Shown here piece by piece: positions 7,896-16,180 of a DNA stretch of 34,903 nucleotides; the first letter of the stretch is position 1; every line of letters begins with the position of its first letter. The stretch is from NCBI GenBank assembly GCA_028285035.1, contig JANQQF010000063.1, positions 1-34,903 on the forward strand, in the 5' to 3' direction. The DNA comes from Phycisphaerae bacterium. GTDB lineage: Bacteria; Chloroflexota; Anaerolineae; 4572-78; J111. A program made the translations under genes and the position numbers. The notes under the pieces are model-generated. The model did no database searches and was not told the DNA's origin. It saw nothing but the letters and a program-made list of their open reading frames with translations.

Positions 7896-8867
7896 TTAGT
7901 CAGGTGGTTGCGGCTGTCCCAGAAATCCTGCGATAATTGTACGTTGCCATTGATGATCATCAGGATTCGGGAACATCTTTGAGGGTGAGTTTTGGGGGGA
8001 GTAGGTAAACTGTTGGATGTCCTGAGAGAATGTAAAAAGCATCATCCCTCGAATTGGCGGCGAGGTCGAATCAACACACCATTGCGCCAATTTGTACGTC
8101 TCACCAATTGAAGTCATCCAACCGCCATCTGATGGGCCAGCCTGTACACCGATGGCTAACTTATCCCGACTCATCCCGACATTTTTCCCATTCACAGTGA
8201 TATTAGTGTAACCTTCGATAAAGCTGATCTGACCTTGGTAGTCGTCACCATATGCCATTGAACTGCCCAGGTCGAGGAGTTGCCCAAGATAGGCTCCTTC
8301 ATTTGGATATCCTTTTGCGACCGGTACTGTGAAATAATCGCTATCTTGCCAAAGGGCTTTGGTGATAAGGCTTCCCGTTGGCAGCTTACTTCTCAATGTT
8401 CCAATGACATTCATAAAGTTCTGTGGATCTGGTGAAACTCCACTAAATTCATGATCAATGTCGATGCCGTCAAGACCATACTTCTCTATGACATTTGTTT
8501 GTATCGATTGGGCGAAGTCTGCTGGATCGCTGATGCTGTCCCACCCGTGACCAGACTTGCCGATTAATGTAAGTAATACCTTGATTCCTGCTGCTTGCAA
8601 CTGCTGTACATTTGTTTGCGATTGACCCGGTTGCAAGGTCATCTGCTGTATAATTTCATCAGGAATGTCAATGTATGGGGCACTATTTGAGGTGAATGAG
8701 GCGTTAGCTAAAAAGACAATATTTGTTTGCGGTTGTCCATTGGGTAATGTGTAGTTCAGTATATCAGTCAATGGCACATGGACATGATCCATGTGACTCT
8801 GTGAGCCGATACCAACATCAGGGAGCCAGTAGGATGCCAGGAGACTCTGGCTTGGTAAATTACTCAT
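7896..8867 (-). CDS. Glycoside hydrolase family 18 protein (endo-beta-N-acetylglucosaminidase or chitinase type)
   Basis: This 323-residue protein is a single GH18 domain. The signature YGLDGIDIDHEFSG (130-143) gives the DxxDxDxE pattern with catalytic Glu140. IKVLLTLIG (about 95-103) matches the barrel strand that precedes the active-site strand in this family. It shares the TKALW block and active-site surroundings with the GH18 gene at 6601-7704 but lacks that protein's N-terminal domain. No signal peptide or membrane segment is seen. AAGGAG precedes the start at 8867. It is the first gene of the minus-strand glycan group, so control of the cluster is likely to act in 8868-9080. The exact substrate (N-glycan core or chitin) cannot be read from the sequence. 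Confidence 0.8.
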   Translation of the reverse strand: MSNLPSQSLLASYWLPDVGIGSQSHMDHVHVPLTDILNYTLPNGQPQTNIVFLANASFTSNSAPYIDIPDEIIQQMTLQPGQSQTNVQQLQAAGIKVLLTLIGKSGHGWDSISDPADFAQSIQTNVIEKYGLDGIDIDHEFSGVSPDPQNFMNVIGTLRSKLPTGSLITKALWQDSDYFTVPVAKGYPNEGAYLGQLLDLGSSMAYGDDYQGQISFIEGYTNITVNGKNVGMSRDKLAIGVQAGPSDGGWMTSIGETYKLAQWCVDSTSPPIRGMMLFTFSQDIQQFTYSPQNSPSKMFPNPDDHQWQRTIIAGFLGQPQPPD

Positions 8868-9000
8868 AACAAACTCCTTTTAGATTAATTAGGTGTCATA
8901 TTAGAAAATTCTATTAATCAACAATAGGCTAAATAACATTACATAGACATCACTCCTTTTTTCTGATTATTTTTGCGAATCACTTAAATAAAAGAAATAC

Positions 9001-9019
9001 TAAACTTATAATAAGTTTA
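9001..9019. promoter_or_regulatory. Perfect 9-1-9 palindrome in the divergent control region
   Basis: TAAACTTAT-A-ATAAGTTTA is symmetric and AT-rich. It lies 134 bases upstream of the GH18 start at 8867 and next to the CGTCACA repeats, so it may be an operator for the glycan cluster. Confidence 0.4.
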
Positions 9020-9028
9020 ACAGAGTAG

Positions 9029-9079
9029 CGTCACAAATCCGTTTAAAAAACGTCACATATTTGTTAAGAAAACGTCACA
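9029..9079. repeat. Three CGTCACA direct repeats with an exact 22-bp period
   Basis: CGTCACA begins at 9029, 9051 and 9073. The 22-bp units 1 and 2 agree at 17 of 22 positions, including the GTT and A-rich tails. The even spacing, about two helical turns, suits cooperative binding by a regulator. It also resembles the repeated TnsB-type sites at ends of Tn7/Tn5053-like elements. No transposition genes or matching opposite end were seen. Confidence 0.5.
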
Positions 9080-9118
9080 TTCTAGGCTTTTCGATAGATT
9101 CGACCTTAAGATTAGACT

Positions 9119-9135
9119 TATTAGCAGTGCTAATA
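9119..9135. promoter_or_regulatory. Perfect 8-1-8 palindrome upstream of the FtsX-type permease
   Basis: TATTAGCA-G-TGCTAATA is symmetric. It lies between the CGTCACA repeats and the permease promoter region and may be an operator. Confidence 0.4.
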
Positions 9136-9184
9136 TCTTGCAAGGTTATGTCCGACTTCAAGCTTTGAACATAGAGTAGTGGTA

Positions 9185-9233
9185 AGTGTTTGTAAACACT
9201 CTCCTCTTTTTCGTATTCGAATTGCGCTATAAT
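9185..9233 (+). promoter_or_regulatory. Palindrome and -10 box before the FtsX-type permease
   Basis: AGTGTTT-GT-AAACACT (9185-9200) is a perfect palindrome. A consensus TATAAT follows at 9228-9233, facing the permease start at 9269. The -35 region (about 9205-9210) matches poorly, which would fit an activator-dependent promoter with the palindrome as its site. This is inference. Confidence 0.4.
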
Positions 9234-9268
9234 CTGTGGTATAGTATCTGATACGAAAGTGGGGGATA

Positions 9269-11683
9269 ATGATAAAACCACGTTGGCGCAAAGTATTTCG
9301 GGATTTATGGCTCAACAAAGGGCGGACCCTGATTGTGGTGCTGTCGATTGCGGTGGGGGTGTTTGCGGTGGGCACCATTGCCAGCTCGCAAATCATCCTC
9401 TCTCGTGATCTCACTGCCAGCTACTTGGCCACCAACCCCGCCCACGCCACAGTTCTAACGTTTGATGCGTTTGGTGATGATGTGGTCGAGGCGGTTGGCA
9501 ATATAAAGGAAATTGAAGAAGCCGAGGCTCGACGACGGGTGACCCTGCGGGTGAATACTGGCCCCAATGAATGGCGGCCCCTGTGGCTGATTGCCATCCC
9601 CGACTTTGATGATGTGAAGATCGACCAGTTTGACCCCGAAAGCGGTGAGTGGCCCCCGCCGAATAATGAGATGTTGATTGAGCGGGCGGCCTTGAGCCTG
9701 TTGGGCGAGGCTGAGGTGGGCGATTCGATAACGGTTAAGTTGCCCGACGGGAAAGAGCGCGAAATTCGGATCGCGGGCTTGGCTCACGATTTGAATGCTC
9801 AGTTGTACATTTTTGATGGGGTAGCTTACGGCTTTATCACCACCGATACGCTGGAATGGCTGGATCAGCCGACTGAATATAATGAAATGCGGATTCGGGT
9901 GACCGAAAATGAACTCGATTTTGAGCATGTGCAAAATGTTGCCAATCTGGCCCGCGATAAAATCGAGGCGGCGGGCAACACTGTCCTCTTCACCTTTATT
10001 CCCCCGCCTGGTCAATCACCCCTCAACTTCCTAATCCAGGCCATCTCCTTTTTGATGGGAACCCTGGCGATCTTATCCCTGCTCTTGAGTGGCTTTTTGG
10101 TCATCAACACCATTTCGGCCTTGATTACCCAACAGACCCGCCAAATCGGCATGATGAAAGCGGTTGGGGCCAGAACCGGACAAATCGTTTGGCTCTATCT
10201 TGTTACGGTGGCCATTTTTGGGTTGCTTGCCCTGCTGATTGCCGTGCCGCTGGGTGCGGTTGGGGCCTTCTACTTCACCAGCTTCATTGCCAGCTTCCTC
10301 AATTTTGATATCACCAGCGTACGCTTACCCACCGAAGTTTTGATCGCTGAGATTGCGGTGGGGTTGATTGTCCCTTTGATAACAGGAATATACCCAATTG
10401 TCGCTGGGGCCAGAGTGACCGTGCGCGAGGCCATTAGCGAGTATGGTTTGGGACGTGGACAATTTGGCTCCAATTGGCTGGATCGGTTGCTACTTAAGAT
10501 CCAACAAAGTGATTGGTTACGGAGTCGCTTATCTCGCCCGCTGATGTTGTCATTACGAAACACATTTCGCCGCAAAGGGCGGCTGGCCCTGACTTTGTTA
10601 ACTCTGATTTTTGGTGGCTCCATCTTTATCACCGTGTTCTCCTTACGATCCTCGATGTTGACGACGCTGGACTCGTGGTTGGACTATTTCCAATATGATG
10701 TGGCCGTTCAGTTTGAGCGGGATTATCGTGTCGAACGAATTCAAAGAGAGGCTTTGCGCGTACCAGGTATCCAGGAAGCCGAAACATGGGCGTTTTACAA
10801 TACCCGCCGTGAACGGCCCGATGGAAGCGATAGTGACAACCTAATTCTCTTTGCCCCGCCTGCCGATACCACCCTGATCAAGCCGACGGTCATCGAAGGG
10901 CGCTGGCTCACCCCGGATGACGCCAATGCTGTTGTTCTAAATTCACTTGTGTTGCGGACTGAGTCAGATTTAGAAGTTGGGGATGAGATCATTCTCAAAA
11001 TCGAAGGGCGGGAGGAGCCTTGGCAAATCGTCGGGATTGTGACAGGTGGCTTCCCCGTGGCCACAATGTTTGCCAATTACACCTACTTTGCCGAGGTGTC
11101 CCACGATGTGGGGCGGGGTGAGTGGGTTTTCGCCACGACCGAACAGCACGACTTAGCCCATCAAAATGAAGCGGCTCAGGCGATGGAACGCCACTTTGAG
11201 CAGGTGGGGTTGGGCGTTAGTATGACTTCAAAGGTGGCTGAAGAACGAGAGGAAGTGGTTGCCATCTTTGAGGTGATTGTGGTCTTGCTGCTTTTGATGG
11301 CCATTTTGCTGGCTGTGATTGGTGGCTTGGGTTTGATGGGCACAATGAGTATCAACGTCATCGAGCGAACCCGCGAAATTGGCGTGATTCGGGCTATTGG
11401 CGCTTCAGATGCAGCTGTCCTGCGGGTGTTTGTCATCGAGGGGGTGATTATTGGCCTACTTAGTTGGCTCGTGGCCGCCATCCTGGCCTACCCCATCAGC
11501 CTCCTCATCAGCAACGCCGTCGGCCAAGCCTTTCTCAGCGCTCCCCTCACCTTTAGCTTCTCCGTTCCCGGGCTGCTGATCTGGCTAGTCGTCGTGATCG
11601 TCCTCTCCGCCATCGCCAGCTTCTTACCCGCTTGGAATGCCTCGCGGGTGACAGTGCGCGAAGTGTTGGCGTATGAGGGGTAG
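9269..11683 (+). CDS. ABC transporter permease, FtsX/MacB family, two FtsX repeats
   Basis: This 804-residue membrane protein has the long-permease architecture. One membrane helix lies near residues 20-40, then a large extracytoplasmic MacB-type core domain (about 45-250), a three-helix FtsX unit (about 260-390), another single helix near 440-460, a second outer domain and a second FtsX unit (about 670-800). It ends in the typical PAWNASRVTVREVLAYEG. Such permeases work with a LolD/MacB-type ATPase in lipoprotein, peptide or drug export, or in signalling to cell-wall enzymes. No ATPase gene lies next to it here, so it must use one encoded elsewhere. The GTGGGGGAT stretch before the ATG may serve in ribosome binding. 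Confidence 0.85.
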   Translation: MIKPRWRKVFRDLWLNKGRTLIVVLSIAVGVFAVGTIASSQIILSRDLTASYLATNPAHATVLTFDAFGDDVVEAVGNIKEIEEAEARRRVTLRVNTGPNEWRPLWLIAIPDFDDVKIDQFDPESGEWPPPNNEMLIERAALSLLGEAEVGDSITVKLPDGKEREIRIAGLAHDLNAQLYIFDGVAYGFITTDTLEWLDQPTEYNEMRIRVTENELDFEHVQNVANLARDKIEAAGNTVLFTFIPPPGQSPLNFLIQAISFLMGTLAILSLLLSGFLVINTISALITQQTRQIGMMKAVGARTGQIVWLYLVTVAIFGLLALLIAVPLGAVGAFYFTSFIASFLNFDITSVRLPTEVLIAEIAVGLIVPLITGIYPIVAGARVTVREAISEYGLGRGQFGSNWLDRLLLKIQQSDWLRSRLSRPLMLSLRNTFRRKGRLALTLLTLIFGGSIFITVFSLRSSMLTTLDSWLDYFQYDVAVQFERDYRVERIQREALRVPGIQEAETWAFYNTRRERPDGSDSDNLILFAPPADTTLIKPTVIEGRWLTPDDANAVVLNSLVLRTESDLEVGDEIILKIEGREEPWQIVGIVTGGFPVATMFANYTYFAEVSHDVGRGEWVFATTEQHDLAHQNEAAQAMERHFEQVGLGVSMTSKVAEEREEVVAIFEVIVVLLLLMAILLAVIGGLGLMGTMSINVIERTREIGVIRAIGASDAAVLRVFVIEGVIIGLLSWLVAAILAYPISLLISNAVGQAFLSAPLTFSFSVPGLLIWLVVVIVLSAIASFLPAWNASRVTVREVLAYEG

Positions 11684-11743
11684 GGAAAGATAGTTGATAA
11701 TTTGATAAGTAGTTGTTTGATTTTTTGTCAAGAAAAAAGACTG

Positions 11744-11809
11744 GCAACGAATTTCACCAATTTCTCTAATTCCTAAACCTTTTTCGTGTCAATTCGTGAA
11801 ATTCGTTGC
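11744..11809. repeat. Inverted-repeat element with 14-bp perfect arms
   Basis: GCAACGAATTTCAC (11744-11757) pairs exactly with 11796-11809, and four more pairs follow after one mismatch. A partly similar stretch (CACGAATTGA with AATT-rich flanks) occurs near 5225-5245. A short A/T-rich tail means it could also act as a terminator for the permease gene, but its composition suggests a dispersed repeat. Confidence 0.5.
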
Positions 11810-11910
11810 AAAAAACAACTCATCACGATTTAATACGATCCTGTGATTTGGCGAAAAAGGGATTACTCTTTACTATTTGCCCATTAACGAGTAAAGGACA
11901 CTTTGCCTGA

Positions 11911-14553
11911 ATGGCTTATAATCCTACCAAATCTCCCATTTCCCTGTCCATCCACCCCCTCTTCTGGCTCGGCTTCTTTTTCACCGGCCTCTCGCTTATC
12001 CAACTCGATTTAGTCCGTGGTACGCTTTCCCTCAATACATTCTTGCCCCTCTTGGTGTGGACTTTGTGCGCGGGGATATCGCTCTACGTTTTGCGGCAGC
12101 GTAGCCATCACCTCGACCCTATTTTGTGGCCACTCACGCTCTTCTTATCAGGCTTGGGGCTGGCCTTGATTGCCCGTTTGGCCCCGGCCTTTATCACGCG
12201 ACAGATGATTTGGCTAATGATTGCGACGGTCGTGTTGTTATTGGTAGTGATGTTGCCGCGTAATCTCAATTGGTTGCGACAATACAAATTTTTTTGGATG
12301 ACCGCCGGAATTTTGCTCCTCTCGACAACCCTGCTGATTGGGGTCAATCCGAGCGGTTTTGGGGCCCGATTGTGGCTCCAATTTGGGGGCTTTTTCTTCC
12401 AACCCTCCGAGCCGTTGAAATTATGCCTCATTATTTTTCTGGCGGCCTACCTCGCCGACCGTCGCCGCGAGTTGGTCGAACATCAAGCCTACCTTGGCCC
12501 CGTTCCCTTCCCCCATCCCTCCTACATCGTGCCGATTACGGCAATGTGGGGCCTAAGCATTATTATTCTGATTTGGCAGCGGGATTTGGGGGCCGCGTTG
12601 CTCTTTTTTGGGACCTTCTTGGGGATGCTCTATGCCGCGACCGGCCAACGCCGCTATTTGGGGGTGGGCACGCTGTTGTTCATCGCCGCCAGTATCTTGG
12701 GCTACATTCTGTTTGATGTGGTACAGTTGCGAGTCGAGGCCTTTCTCAACCCGTGGGCTGATCCAGCCGGACGCTCCTTTCAAATTGTGCAGTCCTTGCT
12801 AGCCTTTGCCAGCGGTGGCTTTCTTGGCCAAGGCCTGGGGCAGGGTCTGCCGACCGCCATTCCCGTCGTTCACACCGACTTTGTCTTTGCGGCGATTGGT
12901 GAGGAATTTGGCCTGTTAGGGGCCTTGGGCATTCTTCTCTGCTTTGTGCTTTTTGTTAGCCGAGCCTTCATCATCGGATTGCGGGCCAACAATGGCTTTG
13001 AGCAACTACTCGCCATTGGGATTGGGATGATGATGGCCTTGCAAACATTGATCATTACCGCTGGCACGCTCAAGCTAATGCCATTGACAGGGGTGACTTT
13101 GCCCTTCGTGAGCTATGGGGGGAGCAGCCTCGTGACCAGCTTTGTGATGGTCGGTCTTTTAATTTACATTAGCGGGCGACAAAGCAAGGCCGCTAGCCCA
13201 ATGCCACCTTTGCCCCATCCCTACGATTTGCATCCCTACCTACGCTTGGCTCAGGGTCTCTTCTTTAGCTTTGCCGTTGTCGCCGGCGGGCTTGTTCTTT
13301 GGCAGATTGTAGCTGCCCCATTTTTGATTGCCCGTAGTGATAACCCCCGGCCAATTATTGAAGATCAAACCGTACGGCGAGGGCGCTTGCTGACGGCGGA
13401 CGGCGTCCCTGTGGCCGAAACGATTATTGGTGAAGATGGTTTGGCCGAGCGCCGCTACCCTTATCCCGGCTTAGCCTCGGTCACCGGATATCAAAGTATT
13501 CGTTATGGTGTTGGTGGCACTGAGGCAACTTTTGATCAAATTTTGCGTGGACTGGCTGGACGTTCTGACCGAGATTTGTGGCTGGATGAATTGCTACATC
13601 GTCCGCGGGTTGGCCAGGATGTGACCTTGTCCATCAACTTGCCTGCCCAAGTAGCCGCAGACGTCGCCTTAAATGAACGTGAGGGGGCGGTGGTGGTGAT
13701 GGAGCTGGAGACAGGGGCCATTTTGGTGATGTCTAGTCGCCCCACCTACGATCCAAATCTATTGGATGAACAGTGGGACGTATTGCGTGATGATGAAACA
13801 GCCCCCTTGCTCAATCGAGCCACTCAGGGGCTATTCCCGCTGGGAGAGATGGCTCGTTTGGTCGGCTTGATCGGCCTGTATGAGAGCCAAAGTCAAGTGC
13901 CGGCTAACCCAATGAATACACCGCTTGAAACGCTGTTAGCCCCCCTTGGGGAGACAGGCTATTTGGCCACTGCCCATCAGCTGGGCGTGACCCGCCCCTT
14001 GCCCAATGTGCGTTCTCAAGCCGGATTATTGCCCGATTTTGATGACAAAGGCACGGTTCGAGATTTGGCGGTAACACCAGTACATTTAGCTAGAATTGTG
14101 GCTGCCTTGGAGTTGGATGGCATTTTGATTGACCCCGTATTATCACGAAAAATCATGCCTGCCGCACCCATTCCCGCCATCCGGCCTGACACCAGCCGTC
14201 GGGTGCGTGGCTGGCTGGCTGAGAGGGACGAGATGGGCCTGATTGGACACCTTGGTATAGCCACCCCGGAGGAAACGGGGAAGGGCTTTTTGAGTTGGTT
14301 TGTAGGCTTGACCCCAGCCGTTGCTTCGCCCCCTCCGCTGAATGTAGAACGAGATATCACACTTGAATTTGATCCAAACAAAATCGTCCCCATCACCCCT
14401 GAACCCAGCCCCACTGCAATCCCTCAAGTAGATCAAGCTCGATATGTGGTTGTCGTTGTTGTTGCCATCGAAGACGAAGCTAATGAAGCAGAGCTTTCGC
14501 TTCGTGTAGCTAGAAGTGCGTTGCAGACTATTTTGGAACAGGGAAATGAGTAG
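11911..14553 (+). CDS. SEDS (FtsW/RodA) glycosyltransferase fused to a degenerate penicillin-binding protein domain
   Basis: The 880-residue protein joins two partners of peptidoglycan synthesis. Residues 1-430 are a polytopic FtsW/RodA/SpoVE domain: FQPSEPLKL, WQRDLGAALLFF, HTDFVFAAIGEEFG (with the expected catalytic Asp) and LPFVSYGGSS near the end. One further membrane helix (about 445-470) leads to a class B PBP-like domain with an NPRPIIEDQTVRRGRLL dimerisation motif. The transpeptidase site looks dead. In ATQGLFPLGEMARL (637-650) the catalytic serine of SxxK is replaced by Glu646 and the lysine by Arg649, and no KTG motif precedes SWFVGLTP (795-802). It probably polymerises glycan strands, with the PBP part as activator or scaffold. 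The methyltransferase gene overlaps its end by 8 bases. Confidence 0.85.
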   Translation: MAYNPTKSPISLSIHPLFWLGFFFTGLSLIQLDLVRGTLSLNTFLPLLVWTLCAGISLYVLRQRSHHLDPILWPLTLFLSGLGLALIARLAPAFITRQMIWLMIATVVLLLVVMLPRNLNWLRQYKFFWMTAGILLLSTTLLIGVNPSGFGARLWLQFGGFFFQPSEPLKLCLIIFLAAYLADRRRELVEHQAYLGPVPFPHPSYIVPITAMWGLSIIILIWQRDLGAALLFFGTFLGMLYAATGQRRYLGVGTLLFIAASILGYILFDVVQLRVEAFLNPWADPAGRSFQIVQSLLAFASGGFLGQGLGQGLPTAIPVVHTDFVFAAIGEEFGLLGALGILLCFVLFVSRAFIIGLRANNGFEQLLAIGIGMMMALQTLIITAGTLKLMPLTGVTLPFVSYGGSSLVTSFVMVGLLIYISGRQSKAASPMPPLPHPYDLHPYLRLAQGLFFSFAVVAGGLVLWQIVAAPFLIARSDNPRPIIEDQTVRRGRLLTADGVPVAETIIGEDGLAERRYPYPGLASVTGYQSIRYGVGGTEATFDQILRGLAGRSDRDLWLDELLHRPRVGQDVTLSINLPAQVAADVALNEREGAVVVMELETGAILVMSSRPTYDPNLLDEQWDVLRDDETAPLLNRATQGLFPLGEMARLVGLIGLYESQSQVPANPMNTPLETLLAPLGETGYLATAHQLGVTRPLPNVRSQAGLLPDFDDKGTVRDLAVTPVHLARIVAALELDGILIDPVLSRKIMPAAPIPAIRPDTSRRVRGWLAERDEMGLIGHLGIATPEETGKGFLSWFVGLTPAVASPPPLNVERDITLEFDPNKIVPITPEPSPTAIPQVDQARYVVVVVVAIEDEANEAELSLRVARSALQTILEQGNE

Positions 14554-15112
14554 ATTATCGTGGGCTGAACGCGAGGCTTATCGCATTGATAAGGCCAAAA
14601 TTTTGATTGAACCGGCTGTGGCTAATCTAACCGGAATTTGGGCTGATTTTGGTTGTGGTGATGGGATTTTTACCTCAGCGTTACATACCTTGTTAGGCGA
14701 GCCGCATCAAATTTATGGCGTGGACAAAAACAAGCGATCGTTGCGTGCCTTGGCGGCAAACTTCGCTGAGAGTTATCCTGCCGCGCAGTTACAAACGATA
14801 CAGGCTGATTTTAGCCGACCCGTGTCCGTACCACCGTTGGATGGCTTATTGATGGCTAACTCGCTCCATTTTATCCGACACAAGACTCATGTTTTGGCGC
14901 ATTTGGTCAACCTGCTCAAACCAGGTGGCCGATTCATTATCATTGAATACAACGCGAGCCGTGGCAATTGGGCCGTGCCCCATCCCTTTGATGAGTACGG
15001 TTTTGTTGATCTAATGACCGAGGTGGGCCTAACCCAAACCCAAATCGTGGCAAAAATTCCTTCGCGGTTTTTGAATGAGATGTATGCGGGGATGGCGGTG
15101 AAGGGTGGTTAA
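14546..15112 (+). CDS. Class I SAM-dependent methyltransferase
   Basis: The protein has 188 residues from the ATG at 14546. The SAM-binding motif is WADFGCGDGIF (32-42), followed by an acidic position in IYGVDKNK and a motif III/IV region (DGLLMANSLHFI). LLKPGGRFIIIEYN is typical of the Methyltransf_11/25 group. The substrate cannot be told. The reading frame could extend 10 codons upstream, but ATGAGTAG at 14546 overlaps the stop of the SEDS-PBP gene and follows AGGGA, so translational coupling is likely. The 3' end overlaps the opposing HAD gene by 4 bases. The coupling hints at a cell-envelope role, but this is only context. Confidence 0.8.
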   Translation: MSRLSWAEREAYRIDKAKILIEPAVANLTGIWADFGCGDGIFTSALHTLLGEPHQIYGVDKNKRSLRALAANFAESYPAAQLQTIQADFSRPVSVPPLDGLLMANSLHFIRHKTHVLAHLVNLLKPGGRFIIIEYNASRGNWAVPHPFDEYGFVDLMTEVGLTQTQIVAKIPSRFLNEMYAGMAVKGG

Positions 15113-15762
15113 TAAAATTTCTCAATCGGCCACTCCTGCTCTTTGGCGATTTTAGCCAATTTGCGAGAGGGATTGACGGCGATGGGGTGGGCCACAAGCG
15201 AGAGTAGGGGAAGGTCGGAAGCGCTGTCTGTGTAGAAATATCCAGCACAACGAGGAAATGACAAATCATTGGCTTCAGCCCATTTTTTGGCCCAATACAC
15301 TTTACCGACATCATAGCAAAGCGGCCCGTCGAGTGTGCCCAAATAGCGATCACCCTCTGTCGCTAGGCGAGTGCAAAGATAATCATCTCCCAAACCCAGA
15401 GCCTGAGCGGTCGGTCTTACAATTTCCTCAATCGAGGCTGAATTAATCACCACCCGATGCCCTTGGTCTTGATGCCAAGCGATTTTATCCTTGCCCGCCT
15501 GCGTCAAACGAGGGATCACCCGACGAGCGACCCATTCCTCAAAAAACTCAGTCGTTTTAGCTTTACCCTCACGGCCTACTTTTGTGATCAGTCGAGCGTG
15601 GGCTTCGCCAAAATCAATTCGCTTTAGCTGGTACTCAAAACCAACCCTACCCACAAACCATAGTGGGGCGCGGCCTTGTTTGACAATCTCTCGAAGATAG
15701 AGCATTCCCGAACTGGTATCTAGTAATGTGTAATCTAAATCGAAAAAAGCAACAGTTGTCAT
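15109..15762 (-). CDS. HAD-IB family phosphatase (SerB-like)
   Basis: The protein has about 217 residues. Motif I is FFDLDYTLLD at residues 6-15, with nucleophile Asp8 and acid/base Asp10. Motif II is the serine of VVINSAS, and motif IV is YTDSASDLPLL with two metal-binding aspartates. A helical cap follows motif I, as in subfamily IB. Related enzymes dephosphorylate phosphoserine or similar small phosphates, but the true substrate is unknown. I chose the internal ATG at 15762 because motif I then falls at the usual distance from the N-terminus; a longer frame reaches 15819 with a low-complexity threonine run. It is convergent with the methyltransferase gene and overlaps it by 4 bases. Confidence 0.85.
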   Translation of the reverse strand: MTTVAFFDLDYTLLDTSSGMLYLREIVKQGRAPLWFVGRVGFEYQLKRIDFGEAHARLITKVGREGKAKTTEFFEEWVARRVIPRLTQAGKDKIAWHQDQGHRVVINSASIEEIVRPTAQALGLGDDYLCTRLATEGDRYLGTLDGPLCYDVGKVYWAKKWAEANDLSFPRCAGYFYTDSASDLPLLSLVAHPIAVNPSRKLAKIAKEQEWPIEKFY

Positions 15763-15819
15763 AGTGGTTGTTGTCGTTAAGTTAAGAGAATTGGGCTTGG
15801 GGCATAGATTGACCCCCAC

Positions 15820-15856
15820 TTAAAAAGAAAACACTCCACCTGTTTGGCAGAGTGTT
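15820..15856 (-). terminator. Rho-independent terminator of the pilin gene
   Basis: On the minus strand, AACACTC pairs with GAGTGTT (15850-15856 with 15830-15836), with extra CC/GG pairs inside. It is followed by a T-rich run (TTTTCTTTTT). It lies about 70 bases after the pilin stop. Confidence 0.7.
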
Positions 15857-15861
15857 GTGTT

Positions 15862-15904
15862 GCAAGTCATCAACGTTGGCACTATACACCGGATGATGAC
15901 TTGC
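15862..15904. repeat. Perfect 10-bp inverted repeat in the pilin 3' region
   Basis: GCAAGTCATC (15862-15871) pairs exactly with GATGACTTGC (15895-15904). It lies between the pilin stop and its terminator. It may be a second 3' UTR hairpin protecting the message. Confidence 0.45.
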
Positions 15905-15923
15905 GCCAAATCTTTGGTGGCGA

Positions 15924-16070
15924 TTACAGATTTGAGACGATATTGCTAAATGCGTTACCGACAACCGGGCCGAGTACTAACAAAATAGCAATCACCACAA
16001 TCGCAACCAGGACAAGAATGAGCGCGTACTCAACTAATCCCTGCCCTTCCTCCTGAGGTAAAAATAACAT
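15924..16070 (-). CDS. Flp/Fap-type pilin
   Basis: From the ATG at 16068-16070 this encodes 48 residues. LPQEEGQGLVEYALILV matches the Flp pilin pattern: a short leader ending in glycine, then the G/LxxEYxL motif, with Glu14-Tyr15 at the start of a hydrophobic helix (about 16-37). A prepilin peptidase would cut near EEGQG. GGAGGGG lies 4-10 bases before this ATG, which decides it over upstream methionines that would give an 83-residue frame. Flp pilins assemble into thin adhesive pili through a Tad-type secretion machine, none of which is encoded here. It follows the sigma/anti-sigma pair on the same strand by 110 bases. Confidence 0.75.
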   Translation of the reverse strand: MLFLPQEEGQGLVEYALILVLVAIVVIAILLVLGPVVGNAFSNIVSNL

Positions 16071-16180
16071 TGGTCCCCTCCAGATGACCATCGAAAGATG
16101 ATGGCAATAAAATGAATAAGAAAAATTATATACCATACAGAATAGAGGGTTTTTGGGTAAAAAGTAATGGGTCAATAGGC

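Noticed and set aside
8931..8965. Second Shine-Dalgarno-like AAGGAG and tiny ATG frame upstream of the first GH18 gene
   Set aside because: The frame closes after three codons. It may be chance, and no leader peptide can be supported.
5271..9079. The whole glycan cluster as a complete Tn7-like or CAST element
   Set aside because: No transposase, TnsC/TniQ or Cas gene and no inverted CGTCACA array at the left border were found. Only the repeat array itself is reported.
9075..9281. Minus-strand frame of 68 codons overlapping the permease start
   Set aside because: It covers the palindromes and the promoter region, has no recognisable protein features, and starts inside the permease gene.
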